This document shows positions 34,097-41,971 of a DNA stretch of 64,000 nucleotides, in pieces. The notes under the pieces are model-generated. The model made no database searches and had not been told where the DNA came from. It saw nothing but the letters and a program-made list of their open reading frames with translations. The stretch comes from DATFTF01 sp963825175 (lineage in GTDB: Bacteria > Acidobacteriota > Thermoanaerobaculia > UBA5066 > Gp7-AA6), in NCBI GenBank assembly GCA_963825175.1, contig CAWGSA010000001.1, positions 1,178,001 to 1,242,000 on the forward strand, given 5' to 3'. Made by a program: the position numbers and the translations under genes. How positions within the stretch are numbered: position 1 is the stretch's first letter; each line of letters starts with the position of its first letter.

Positions 34097-34638
34097 GGAG
34101 CGGGCGCCTTCGCCCCCTGGAGCACGCGGTGCACCGCCAGGATCCGGCGAGCCGCCTCCATCGTGGCCCGCGCCGTCAGGGTGGCGCCGGAGACGGGGCG
34201 GATCCCGCGCTGGGTCGAGAGCTCATCGTCGAGTTTCTTGCCCGGGAACTGTCCGTACCAGTGTGCCCGCGGCAGGTACTCCTCGGGCTCGGCGAAGGCG
34301 AGGACCTCGATCCGCGCGATCGCGCCGGCCGGATCGACTGCCACCATCAGAGTCTCTGCCTGCGTGCGCACGACGTGCGTATCGAAGTAGGCCGTCCCCA
34401 CCACCTGTCCGCCGCGAGTGCCGACGTAGAAGGTGACCAGGGCACCCGGCAGACGATCCGCGCCGCAGAGCCGGCGCGCCTCCTGCTGCTGGCTCGGCGT
34501 GAGAAAGACCGTCTTTCGTTCGACCTTCACACCGGCGGGGAAGAAGAGATGCAGCGCCTCTTCCTGCGTCAGGAAGACTCCCGCTGCCGCGGCGGCGGCG
34601 ATGCCCCAGACAAGGGCGCCGCAGATTCTGCGGCTCAA
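34093..34638 (-). CDS. FMN-binding domain protein (target of ApbE)
   Basis: 181 residues beginning with a membrane anchor (ICGALVWGIAAAAAAGVFLTQ). The FMN attachment site is PVSGATLTA, where a threonine takes FMN through a phosphoester bond made by ApbE. The start is a TTG overlapping the stop of the porin gene (TTGA), and the stop overlaps the next start (ATGA). It is a periplasmic electron carrier like the flavin subunits of Rnf and Nqr. In this operon it probably works with the b-type cytochrome downstream. Confidence 0.8.
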   Translation of the reverse strand: MSRRICGALVWGIAAAAAAGVFLTQEEALHLFFPAGVKVERKTVFLTPSQQQEARRLCGADRLPGALVTFYVGTRGGQVVGTAYFDTHVVRTQAETLMVAVDPAGAIARIEVLAFAEPEEYLPRAHWYGQFPGKKLDDELSTQRGIRPVSGATLTARATMEAARRILAVHRVLQGAKAPAP

Positions 34639-36029
34639 AAGATGTACCCCAGGGCCACGTTCCATTGGTCGACTCCGGTTCGGGCGGCGTTGCGCTTCTG
34701 CTGCCAGTCGACCTTGACGATCAGCCGATCGATCGGTTTGTACGCCAGGCCCAGGGTCGACACCCGATCGTCGTTCTGCGGATCGCGCTCGAACCCCGCG
34801 GGGACCGAGGCCTGCGTGTCGAGCCGCTCGTACCGCGCATAGGGAAGGAGAGCGCCTCGCGAGCCGACGGCCAGGGATAGGACATCGAACGCTGCCTGGA
34901 GGTACCACCCTCTTTGGCGGCTCCCTACGGACTGATCGCCGGACAAGCCATTCAACTCGTTGACTTGCGCTGCGTCGGCGAGGGTGGAGGCGGCGTAGAG
35001 GCCTCGCAGCCACAGCCCGCGCCATCGCCAGTCCGCGTGGGCGTCCCAGACCGTCGTCTCCGCGCCGACGGCCCGGCCCGAGGGCGTCACCTGACCCTGT
35101 CCCGCTTTTCCCGAAAAGACGGCGGCGCCCACGGTCAGCCCGGCCGTCGCGGTGTAGTCGAGGCGCCCGGTGAAGGCCCAGTTCCTGGCCCGAGCCTCCG
35201 ATCCTTCCTGAGAGCCCTCACGGATTCCCTCCGCGCTGTAGCCGGCGGCGTTCAAGCCGTTGACGAGGTAAGCGTAATACGTGACCGGACCGGCCTCGCC
35301 GTACAGACCCAGGCCGAGCTCGCGCCAGGTGGAAGGAATGATCCGCTGCTCGACGTCCGGCCTCTGCGCTCCCAGGAACGACGTCGGCTCATGAAGCTGA
35401 TTGACCAGCCCCATCGGAATCAGGATCAGCCCGGCCCGTACGTTGATCGCGCGCGAACGCATGTCGTCGACGTACGCGAACTCGATCTCCGCCTCTCCCT
35501 CCTTGTCCGACGCCACGACCGCGTTCTCGAACTCCGTCTCGGTGTTGAGGACAAAATGCTCGTCGAACTTGTACCCGAGGAAGACCACGGCGCGCAGCAG
35601 GCTTACCTGATCCTCGGCATGGGATGGCCGGCCGCTCTGGTCCTTCCCGGCGAAATTCTGGTACAGCGCTTCGCCGTAGCCGCCGATCGACACGCCGGGC
35701 TTGGCGCCGTACACCTTCGCCGCCGCGGGCCCGACGCCGCGTCCGGGCTTGTCCGTTGCCGGCGCGGCCGCGGTCTCTCCCAGCTTCAATTGCTCGATTT
35801 CTTCGGCCAGCACCTGGATCTGACGCTCGATCTCGGCCAGCCGCGCAGCGTCGGCCACCGGAGCGGAACGCGCCGCGGCCAGCTCGGCGCGCGTCTGCTG
35901 GAGAAGTTTCTCCAACCGCTCGATGCGCTGCTCCAGGGTCAGCGGCTCGTCCGCGCGCGCACCGGGCGGAGCGGCGGCCGCCAGAAAGAGAACGGCGAGG
36001 CAGCATCGGACCATTGCGGAAAGTCTCAC
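34635..36029 (-). CDS. Outer-membrane porin with N-terminal coiled coil (OprO/OprP-like)
   Basis: 464 residues. A signal peptide (CCLAVLFLAAAAPPGARA) is followed by a coiled coil (LTLEQRIERLEKLLQQTRAEL) and a beta-barrel with alternating strands ending in the aromatic NVALGYIF, the C-terminal outer-membrane signal. The GTG start overlaps the apbE stop (GTGA) and has GGAGG seven bases upstream. Porins of this type carry anions or small metabolites; here the operon suggests uptake of an iron or flavin-related substrate, which is inference. Confidence 0.78.
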   Translation of the reverse strand: MRLSAMVRCCLAVLFLAAAAPPGARADEPLTLEQRIERLEKLLQQTRAELAAARSAPVADAARLAEIERQIQVLAEEIEQLKLGETAAAPATDKPGRGVGPAAAKVYGAKPGVSIGGYGEALYQNFAGKDQSGRPSHAEDQVSLLRAVVFLGYKFDEHFVLNTETEFENAVVASDKEGEAEIEFAYVDDMRSRAINVRAGLILIPMGLVNQLHEPTSFLGAQRPDVEQRIIPSTWRELGLGLYGEAGPVTYYAYLVNGLNAAGYSAEGIREGSQEGSEARARNWAFTGRLDYTATAGLTVGAAVFSGKAGQGQVTPSGRAVGAETTVWDAHADWRWRGLWLRGLYAASTLADAAQVNELNGLSGDQSVGSRQRGWYLQAAFDVLSLAVGSRGALLPYARYERLDTQASVPAGFERDPQNDDRVSTLGLAYKPIDRLIVKVDWQQKRNAARTGVDQWNVALGYIF

Positions 36030-37015
36030 GGCAGGGCCTCCGAGAGTCGAACGTTCAAGCCCGGTGAGGCGGCGGTCTTCAATCCGCCTCCATCGACGAT
36101 GACGAACAGCGCTTCGTTGGCAAAGCCGTCTCGCCGAAGCTTTTCCGAGAGGACGAGCCCCTGTTCCGGCCCCAGCACGAAGAAAGCCGTGGACAGGATG
36201 TCCGCGACGAGGCCGGAGGGGGCCACGGCCGTGGCGGATCCGAAATCCACGGCCGGTTGTCCGGTCCGCGGATCCAACAGATGGCCGATGCGGCGGCCGC
36301 CGACCGTCCGGCTGCGCTCGGAGTCGCCGGAGGTGGACACCGAGACGTCGGCGCATCGCAGGGACACGGCGGTTTGGGCGCGGTCGCGAGGGTCGGCCAC
36401 GGCGATCCGTCTCTGGCCGAGAAGAAGCACCTGACCACCCAGGTCGAGAACGGCCTCGCTCACACCCGATGCGCGCAGGGCGGCCGCCGCCCGATCGAGC
36501 GCATAGCCCTTGCCCCACGCGCCTTCGTCGATCTCGGCGCCCGCGGACACCCGCCTCGCCGAGCCGTGCACCGGGTCAACCGAGAAGCCATCCGGTCCCG
36601 TCGCGGCCATCGCCCGCGCCAGGTCCGCGGCGATCGGGATCCGCCCCTGGCCCCGCAGATCCCAGGCCTCCACCAGGGGAAGGACCGTGGGATCGAACGC
36701 GCGGCCGGTGCGCAGGGACCATTCGTGGACGGACTTCAGAAGATCCGCGGTCTCGGCCCCGATGTCGACCGGGGTCCCGAGCCCGGCCCGATTGAGGCGA
36801 TCGAGCGATCCCCCTCTTCTCCAGGTAGAGAGCAGCGCCTCCACCCGCGCCACCTCGCGCACGGCCGCCTCGCTCGCGGCCAGGGCCGCCCGCCGGCCGA
36901 GGCCGGCGACCGAGACGCGTAACACGGTTCCCATGGCCGCGACCTGCCGCTCGACGGCTGCCGGCCGGGCCACGCTCGGGAGGACGCAGGGCCGGGCGCG
37001 GCCCGGAATCCCCAT
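36026..37015 (-). CDS. apbE: FAD:protein FMN transferase
   Basis: About 329 residues. The family core is present: MGTVLRVSV near the N terminus, RTGRAFDPTVLPLVEAW, EIDEGAWGKGYALDRAA and RRIGHLLDPRTGQPA with the metal and FAD-binding residues (SGLVADILSTAFFVLG). It transfers FMN from FAD to a threonine of partner proteins in the periplasm; the partner here is the FMN-binding protein two genes downstream. A signal peptide is not clear, and the N terminus is uncertain: ATG at 37015 lies just after the Fur box, and a TTG inside the box is the alternative. Confidence 0.85.
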   Translation of the reverse strand: MGIPGRARPCVLPSVARPAAVERQVAAMGTVLRVSVAGLGRRAALAASEAAVREVARVEALLSTWRRGGSLDRLNRAGLGTPVDIGAETADLLKSVHEWSLRTGRAFDPTVLPLVEAWDLRGQGRIPIAADLARAMAATGPDGFSVDPVHGSARRVSAGAEIDEGAWGKGYALDRAAAALRASGVSEAVLDLGGQVLLLGQRRIAVADPRDRAQTAVSLRCADVSVSTSGDSERSRTVGGRRIGHLLDPRTGQPAVDFGSATAVAPSGLVADILSTAFFVLGPEQGLVLSEKLRRDGFANEALFVIVDGGGLKTAASPGLNVRLSEALP

Positions 37016-37020
37016 CGCTA

Positions 37021-37041
37021 TGAGACAAAGACTCAGTCTCA
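37021..37041 (-). promoter_or_regulatory. Fur box upstream of apbE
   Basis: The segment starts TGAGAC and ends GTCTCA, with AAAGACT-C-AGTCTCA forming a 7-1-7 inverted repeat. This pattern fits overlapping Fur half-sites (TGAnAAT-n-ATTnTCA form). The sequence GACTCAGTCTCA is identical to that before fur itself. It would repress the apbE operon when iron is sufficient. Confidence 0.6.
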
Positions 37042-37091
37042 ATAGAGACCCGCGGCCGGGCCGCTTCCGAGGGCGCCCTTCCACCGCCGTG

Positions 37092-37619
37092 TCAGCCTTC
37101 GGAGCCGGCCCGGGGGCCCCGCGCGGAGCGCTGCCGGGCCAGCGACCGCGGACCAGCAACGACGGTCGTTGCGGCCACGGTCTTGGTGCGCGGGCGACAC
37201 TGCCTGCAGATGCCGCGCAGCTGGTGGCTGTGCGAGAGAGCCAGGAACCCGTAACGCTCGCAGACCTCGTCCTGGAGGCTCTCGATGCGCGGCTCGTAGA
37301 ACTCGATGACGCGGCCGCATTCGTTGCAGATCAAGTGGTCGTGGTGCTCGCCTGCCCGCAGCCGTTCGTAGCGGTAGCCGGACTCGCGGATCCGCACGCG
37401 GCCCACGATCCCCGAGTCCACCAGCAGGTCGAGAGTCCGATAGATCGTGGCGCGGGAGATCTTCTTGTGCCTGGCCCGCAGCCGCACCAGCAGCTCATCC
37501 GCTTCGAAGTGCTCATGGCGGGCAAACAGTTCGTCGAAAACCGCCTGGCGTTCGGTGGTCAACTTCAAGCCCCTCCGCAGGAGGTACTTGCGAAAGATGT
37601 CGCGCTCCCGGCTATTCAT
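37092..37619 (-). CDS. fur: Ferric uptake regulator family protein
   Basis: 175 residues. The winged helix is in KISRATIYRTLDLLVDSGIV. The metal site is EHHDHLICNECGRVIEF (His92, His93, His95, Cys98, Cys101), with a second cysteine pair near the C terminus (GICRQCR), the structural zinc site. It represses iron genes with Fe2+ bound. A PerR or Zur role is possible by sequence, but the neighbours (FTR1, apbE) support Fur. A Fur box lies 6 bases before the ATG, so it regulates itself. A 40-residue basic C-terminal tail is unusual. Confidence 0.85.
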   Translation of the reverse strand: MNSRERDIFRKYLLRRGLKLTTERQAVFDELFARHEHFEADELLVRLRARHKKISRATIYRTLDLLVDSGIVGRVRIRESGYRYERLRAGEHHDHLICNECGRVIEFYEPRIESLQDEVCERYGFLALSHSHQLRGICRQCRPRTKTVAATTVVAGPRSLARQRSARGPRAGSEG

Positions 37620-37624
37620 GCGAT

Positions 37625-37639
37625 TGCGACTCAGTCTCA
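37625..37639. promoter_or_regulatory. Fur box between fur and the FTR1 gene
   Basis: TGCGACT-C-AGTCTCA, a 7-1-7 inverted repeat sharing GACTCAGTCTCA with the box before apbE. It lies in the space between divergent fur and the iron permease gene and could control both. Confidence 0.6.
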
Positions 37640-37704
37640 GTTGAGGTATTCTCCCGTTCCCCCCGGGCGTTGTCAAGGCCCGGACCCAAGGAGGATCAGG
37701 CGCC

Positions 37705-38490
37705 ATGTGGCAGGGATTCACCATCGCGTTACGGGAAGGTATCGAGATGTTCCTGATCGTGGCCCTGATCCTTTCCTATTTGAGACGGACCGGCCGCGAG
37801 GTCCTGGCCCGCGCCGTGTACGCGGCCACCGCCGTATCGCTCCTCTCCTGCGCCGGCGCCTTTCTCCTCTTCCGGCGGGCCAGCAATCAGTCGCTATGGG
37901 AGGGAATCCTGGCCCTGGTCGCGGCGGCGCTCGTGGCGAGCCTTCTCCTCTACATGAAACGCGTCGCCTCCCACCTGAAGAAAGACATCGAGGAGCGGAT
38001 CGAGGCGCGCGCCAGTCTGGCCAACACGGCCGCGGCCTTCTGGGGCGTCTTCGGGTTCACCCTGCTCATGATCACGCGCGAAGGCATGGAGACCGCGCTG
38101 CTGATCTCGACGGCTCTCTTTCAGATGCGGTCGGCCGCCGTCTCCATGGGCCTGGGACTGGGCCTCGCCGCCGCGATCGCCATCGGATTTGCGTGGACCC
38201 GGCTGGGACGGGGCGTGGATCTGAAGGGCCTGCTGAACATCCTGGCGGTCTTCCTGGCGATCTTCGTCGTGCAGCTTCTGCTGTACGGCGTCCACGAGCT
38301 CGCCGAAGCGCGCGTCTTTCCGTCGTCGCAAGCGATTCACGACGCCACCGAGATCCTGGGGCCCGACGGTAAGATCGGCCATGTGCTGGCCTACTCCCTG
38401 GCCGTGGTGCCGACTGCCTGGCTGCTCATGCTCTGGTGGCGCAAACGCCACAGCCCCTTGCCGGCCAACGTGCCGCACAACGCGGCGTAA
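37705..38490 (+). CDS. FTR1 family iron permease
   Basis: 261 residues with seven hydrophobic helices. The iron-transport motifs REGIE (residues 10-14) and REGME (125-129) are intact. FTR1-type permeases such as EfeU and yeast Ftr1 take up iron across the inner membrane after oxidation or reduction at the outer face. No EfeO or EfeB is adjacent; instead the apbE-flavin-cytochrome operon is divergent. The ATG has AAGGAGG eleven bases upstream. Repression by Fur is likely from the box in the spacer. Confidence 0.9.
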   Translation: MWQGFTIALREGIEMFLIVALILSYLRRTGREVLARAVYAATAVSLLSCAGAFLLFRRASNQSLWEGILALVAAALVASLLLYMKRVASHLKKDIEERIEARASLANTAAAFWGVFGFTLLMITREGMETALLISTALFQMRSAAVSMGLGLGLAAAIAIGFAWTRLGRGVDLKGLLNILAVFLAIFVVQLLLYGVHELAEARVFPSSQAIHDATEILGPDGKIGHVLAYSLAVVPTAWLLMLWWRKRHSPLPANVPHNAA

Positions 38491-38660
38491 ACGTCGCTTT
38501 CGCTTGCTCCGGATCTGCGCCTTCGGCGCACCGGCACGTCGCCTCCTCCTTCGCTTCCGCTCAGGAGACTTCGCGCGCCGCGAAACTCAGTCCTACTCGG
38601 TGTCGTAGGGGCGGGGCTTGTCCCCGCCCGCGCTTCGCGCGCCGCGAACCAGGGCTCGTT
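38491..38660. repeat. Dispersed intergenic repeat, copy 4
   Basis: Right after the FTR1 stop codon come CGCTTGCTCCGGATC, TGCGCCTTCGGCGCA and CTTCGCGCGCCGCG, matching copies 1 and 3. The end contains GTAGGGGCGGGGCTTG with TCCCCGCCC, a hairpin like that in copy 2. The same opening, ACGTCG followed by TTGCGCTTG, follows the small membrane gene at 7681. Confidence 0.5.
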
Positions 38661-38689
38661 CTCGGGGAGAAAAAGAAGACGCCTAGAAC

Positions 38690-38710
38690 GCCTCACGCCT
38701 CACGCCTCAC
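38690..38710 (-). repeat. Heptamer array, GTGAGGC family (three units)
   Basis: Three GCCTCAC units on the plus strand; on the minus strand GTGAGGC follows the stop of the lipoprotein gene by seven bases. Confidence 0.85.
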
Positions 38711-38717
38711 GTCCCCG

Positions 38718-39653
38718 TCACATTTCGCTGACGGCGCGCTGGGTGAAGAAGAGGCTGGGAAAGGCTTCGCGGAAATACGTCGTCGCTTCCGTGACGAGGT
38801 GGTTGTCGCCGTGCTTCCAACCCGGGTCGCGGAATCGGTATTCGTCGCCGGTATAGGTGACGATCCCGAATTCCAGGCAAAGGTTCTGTCCCGGACGCAA
38901 GACGCAGGTGTTGAAGATCTCCTTGACGTTGCGGGCGTAGATCGAAAAGTTCTTCTTGGGATCTTCGGCCTGGTACCACGAGATCTTGTCCGACTCGATG
39001 ACCAGGCGTCCGGCGTTCTTGGAAGTCGACGTGCCGAAGACGAGGAATCCCTTGCCCACGCGGGCCAATCCTTCGAACTCCGCGCGGCGGGCGACCGGCG
39101 TTCCGGCAGTCGACCCCGCCGGCTGCCCCGAACGCATCATCGCCTCGATGAGCGCCTCGGAAAGGCCGGCGCCGCGCAGGTCGAGGATGTCCGTCGTCGT
39201 CAGCTGGTAGCTCACGTTCTCGGACCGGACCTTGTTCAACAAGAACTCGTCGGAGAACCCCGCGAGCTTCAACTTGACGATGTCCCGGGAGGGCCGATCC
39301 ACGGCGGGCGGCGACGGCGGTTGGGGCGGCACAGCGGCGGCGGGCGACGGCGAGGCCGGCTCCACGGAACCAACGGGCACGGTTTGCGCGGCGGACGCCG
39401 GGGCGCTCTGAGTCATCGGCACCGCCGCCGGGACCGCCACGACGGCCGGCACGGCGGTGGGCGCGGGAGGCGGGGGCGGCGCCGGTGTGGTCACCGGAGG
39501 AGGCGCGGGAGGCGGCGGCGCAGGGTTGGGATTAGCCGGAGCGCCTCCCGGAGACGGTGCGGACGGTCCTGGAGTGGCCCCCGTTCGCGAGGTGCGACAC
39601 GAAGCCAGCGTCAAGAGAACGGCGAACGCGAGCATCCACACCCGTCGGCACAT
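38718..39653 (-). CDS. Lipoprotein with proline-rich linker, unknown function
   Basis: 311 residues. The signal peptide ends in a lipobox (LLTLASC), so it is lipid-anchored. A long proline/alanine linker (about residues 30-120) spans the periplasm, then a C-terminal domain begins with DIVKLKLAGFSDEFLLNKV, a helical region with KSENV-type charges and a conserved-looking RRAEFEGLARVGKGFLVFG segment. I recognise no family. ATG at 39653 has GAGGAGG at five bases; a GTG just before it is in frame. Confidence 0.7.
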   Translation of the reverse strand: MCRRVWMLAFAVLLTLASCRTSRTGATPGPSAPSPGGAPANPNPAPPPPAPPPVTTPAPPPPPAPTAVPAVVAVPAAVPMTQSAPASAAQTVPVGSVEPASPSPAAAVPPQPPSPPAVDRPSRDIVKLKLAGFSDEFLLNKVRSENVSYQLTTTDILDLRGAGLSEALIEAMMRSGQPAGSTAGTPVARRAEFEGLARVGKGFLVFGTSTSKNAGRLVIESDKISWYQAEDPKKNFSIYARNVKEIFNTCVLRPGQNLCLEFGIVTYTGDEYRFRDPGWKHGDNHLVTEATTYFREAFPSLFFTQRAVSEM

Positions 39654-39697
39654 CACAGCCTCCTCAGCCGAGAAGAATCACCGGTTTTCAAGGACCG

Positions 39698-40693
39698 CTA
39701 AGGATACTCCTTGCACCCCCCGTGCCCGGCTGAGAGAGCCGACGGGGAGAGCCCATGCCCGGCGTCCGGCTCGACCAACCGCATCCAGGCGGTGCCCTCC
39801 AGGCCATACCGGCCAAGTTCGGGGTGAGGGATCTCCGCCAGCGTTTCGAGTGTCTCCGCCAGCCGAGGTCCGGGGCGGTTGAAGAGCTGATTGCCTTCCG
39901 CCAGGAAAACCCGACCCGAACGGACCGCGGAGAGATCCCGCCACGAGCTCTGCCCCGACACAGCGCCGATCTCCCGCTGGAGCCTCGTCAACGAAAAGCC
40001 GCAGGGGAAAAGGACGAGAACGTCGGGATCGGCGGCAGAGAGCTCGTCCCACGTGAGCCAGGGCGAATGCCGTCCCGCTTCTCCGAAGAGATTGATTCCG
40101 CCGGCCATTTCGACCATCTCCGGCATCCAATTGCCCGCCGACATCAAGGGCGCCAGCCACTCGATCGTCGCCACGCGGGGCCGGACGGAGACGGAGGAAG
40201 ATTTCGCGGCCACGGCCGACCACCGGCGGCGCAACCGATCGCCGAGCGACCGGCCTCGCTCGGCCGCGCCGATGCTCTGCGCCACCCGATCGATGTCCTC
40301 CAGAACGCCGGACATCGTCACGGCGCTCAAGGACACCACGGTCGGGCGCGGTGACATCCAGCCGGAGATGGCCTCCTCGACTTCGGTCCGGCTGACCGCG
40401 CAGACCTCGCACTGAACCTGGGTCACGATGTGCGTGGGCGCCAGCGCCCGCAGCAGGCCGGCGTCGACGCTGTAGACGGAGAGATTCCGGGAGAGGATCT
40501 CTTCCACCCGGCGATGGATCTGCGGGGACGGGACGGACGCGTCGATCCGCGCCTCCGTGCAGACGGGAAGGCGCTCGACTCCGGTCGGAAAGTCGCATTC
40601 GTGCGAGCGGCCGACCAAAGCGTCGGCGAAACCGAGGGCCGTCACGATCTCGGTCGCGCTCGGCAGAAGGGAGACGATGCGCAGGTCGCTCAC
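39698..40693 (-). CDS. Cobalamin-binding protein, BtuF/periplasmic-binding-protein type
   Basis: 331 residues beginning VSDLRIVSLLPSATEIVTALG, the start of the class III periplasmic binding domain, with SHECDFP and GINLFGEAGRHSPWLTWDEL further on. It matches the cobalamin-binding group, but has no signal peptide, so it may work in the cytoplasm. GTG start overlaps the stop of the previous gene (GTGA). It is the last gene of the riboswitch-controlled operon. No BtuC or BtuD gene is in the window. Confidence 0.8.
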   Translation of the reverse strand: MSDLRIVSLLPSATEIVTALGFADALVGRSHECDFPTGVERLPVCTEARIDASVPSPQIHRRVEEILSRNLSVYSVDAGLLRALAPTHIVTQVQCEVCAVSRTEVEEAISGWMSPRPTVVSLSAVTMSGVLEDIDRVAQSIGAAERGRSLGDRLRRRWSAVAAKSSSVSVRPRVATIEWLAPLMSAGNWMPEMVEMAGGINLFGEAGRHSPWLTWDELSAADPDVLVLFPCGFSLTRLQREIGAVSGQSSWRDLSAVRSGRVFLAEGNQLFNRPGPRLAETLETLAEIPHPELGRYGLEGTAWMRLVEPDAGHGLSPSALSAGHGGCKEYP

Positions 40694-41394
40694 GCGACGC
40701 AGACCGCGCCGGCCGCATTCGGTGATCCGTCGACGAGGAGGTCCGCGAAGACGAATCCCTCCCGCGCGACGACGGCTCCCGGCCGGGCTTGGATGGCTCC
40801 TTGGAACATGGGGCCGGCCAGAACGCAGGTGTGAAACTCGCCGTTCTCGCCGCAAGGATCGACGCTTTCCGGGAGATCCCGCAGAAAAAGCCGGTCGAAT
40901 CGCCGGCCGGCGAAGGATTCCGCGACGGCCCTGGGATCGACGCAGACCACGACGGCTTCGAGCCCTGCGTCGAGCATCTCGCGGGAGAGAACGCGCGTGT
41001 CGCGGCCCCACAAGGGGAAGAGCGGCGCGATTCCCGATCCCGCCAGGCGCTCCTCGCGGTAGCGCCGCACGTCTTGCAGAAACAGATCTCCGAAAACGAT
41101 CCGGGTGACTCCGTCGCGGCGCGCGTCGGCCAGGGCCTCCGCCATGGCCCGCTCATAGTCCGCGTTGACGCAGCGCGCGGGGATCCGGACCTTCCGACAG
41201 GGCAGGCCCGTGCGAACCGCTTGAAGATCCAGGATCTCCTCGCGCACGCCGTGCATGGAGACACGGGAGTAGGCGTCGGTGACCGTGGTCAGGAGTCCTA
41301 CAATATCTATATTGTTGGCACGGCGGACCATCTCCAGGGCCCAGGCGCTGTCCTTGCCCGAGCTCCAGGAGACGAGCGCCCGGGCGCGGCTCAT
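40690..41394 (-). CDS. Diphthine--ammonia ligase-like ATP-binding protein (PP-loop)
   Basis: 234 residues. The N-terminal SWSSGKDSAWAL is the SGGKDS PP-loop of adenine-nucleotide alpha hydrolases, and VFGDLFLQDVRRYREERL is the second conserved region of the ATP-binding DUF71/Dph6-like family. Bacteria lack diphthamide, so the eukaryotic function cannot apply. In B12 operons this family often occurs, and a role in cobalamin salvage is inferred from place only. ATG overlaps the upstream stop (ATGA) and its stop overlaps the next start (GTGA). Confidence 0.78.
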   Translation of the reverse strand: MSRARALVSWSSGKDSAWALEMVRRANNIDIVGLLTTVTDAYSRVSMHGVREEILDLQAVRTGLPCRKVRIPARCVNADYERAMAEALADARRDGVTRIVFGDLFLQDVRRYREERLAGSGIAPLFPLWGRDTRVLSREMLDAGLEAVVVCVDPRAVAESFAGRRFDRLFLRDLPESVDPCGENGEFHTCVLAGPMFQGAIQARPGAVVAREGFVFADLLVDGSPNAAGAVCVA

Positions 41395-41954
41395 GTCCGG
41401 CTGTTCCAGAGAACGTCGGGGACGCCGCGGCGCGCGTTCTCCGCCCGCGCCAGGACGAAGAGCGCGTCGGACAGTCGGTTCAGGTAGGAAATGGTGAACG
41501 GGCCGACCGCCTCTTTGCGCGACAGCGCGAGGACCAAACGTTCGGCGCGGCGACAGACCGTGCGCGCCACGTGAAGCTGCGCGGCCCCCGGACTTCCCCC
41601 GGGCAGAACGAAGTTCTCCAGCGGGGCCAGGCGCTCCGAGAACCGGTCCATCAGTTTCTCCAGGGCCTCGACGTGGCGCGCTTCGATGCGTGGGACCGGG
41701 GTCGACGCCTTGTCCTCCTCCGGCATGCAAAGGTCCGAGCCCAGGTGGAAGAGCTCGTTCTGGATGGTGGCGAGGGGCAGGGCGATTTCGGAGTCGAGTC
41801 CGGCCGAGAGCGCCGCGCCGATCTGGCTGTTCAACTCGTCGACCGTTCCGTAGGCCTCGATGCGGGCCGAGTCCTTGGCCACCCGCCCGCCCCCTCCGAG
41901 CGACGTCGTTCCGTCGTCTCCGGTCCTGGTGTAGACGCGCGTGATCCGCGGCAC
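41391..41954 (-). CDS. Cob(I)alamin adenosyltransferase, PduO type
   Basis: 187 residues with the ATP-binding N terminus YTRTGDDGTTSLGGGGRVAKDS, VDELNSQIGAAL and the C-terminal RRAERLVLALSRKE and LNRLSDALFVLAR. It adds the adenosyl group of ATP to cob(I)alamin, making coenzyme B12. GTG start with AGGAGG six bases upstream, 17 bases after the BtuB gene. Part of the operon with the riboswitch. Named CobA/PduO according to type; here PduO by sequence. Confidence 0.93.
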   Translation of the reverse strand: MPRITRVYTRTGDDGTTSLGGGGRVAKDSARIEAYGTVDELNSQIGAALSAGLDSEIALPLATIQNELFHLGSDLCMPEEDKASTPVPRIEARHVEALEKLMDRFSERLAPLENFVLPGGSPGAAQLHVARTVCRRAERLVLALSRKEAVGPFTISYLNRLSDALFVLARAENARRGVPDVLWNSRT

Positions 41955-41971
41955 GGAGTCCTCCTCGCCGG

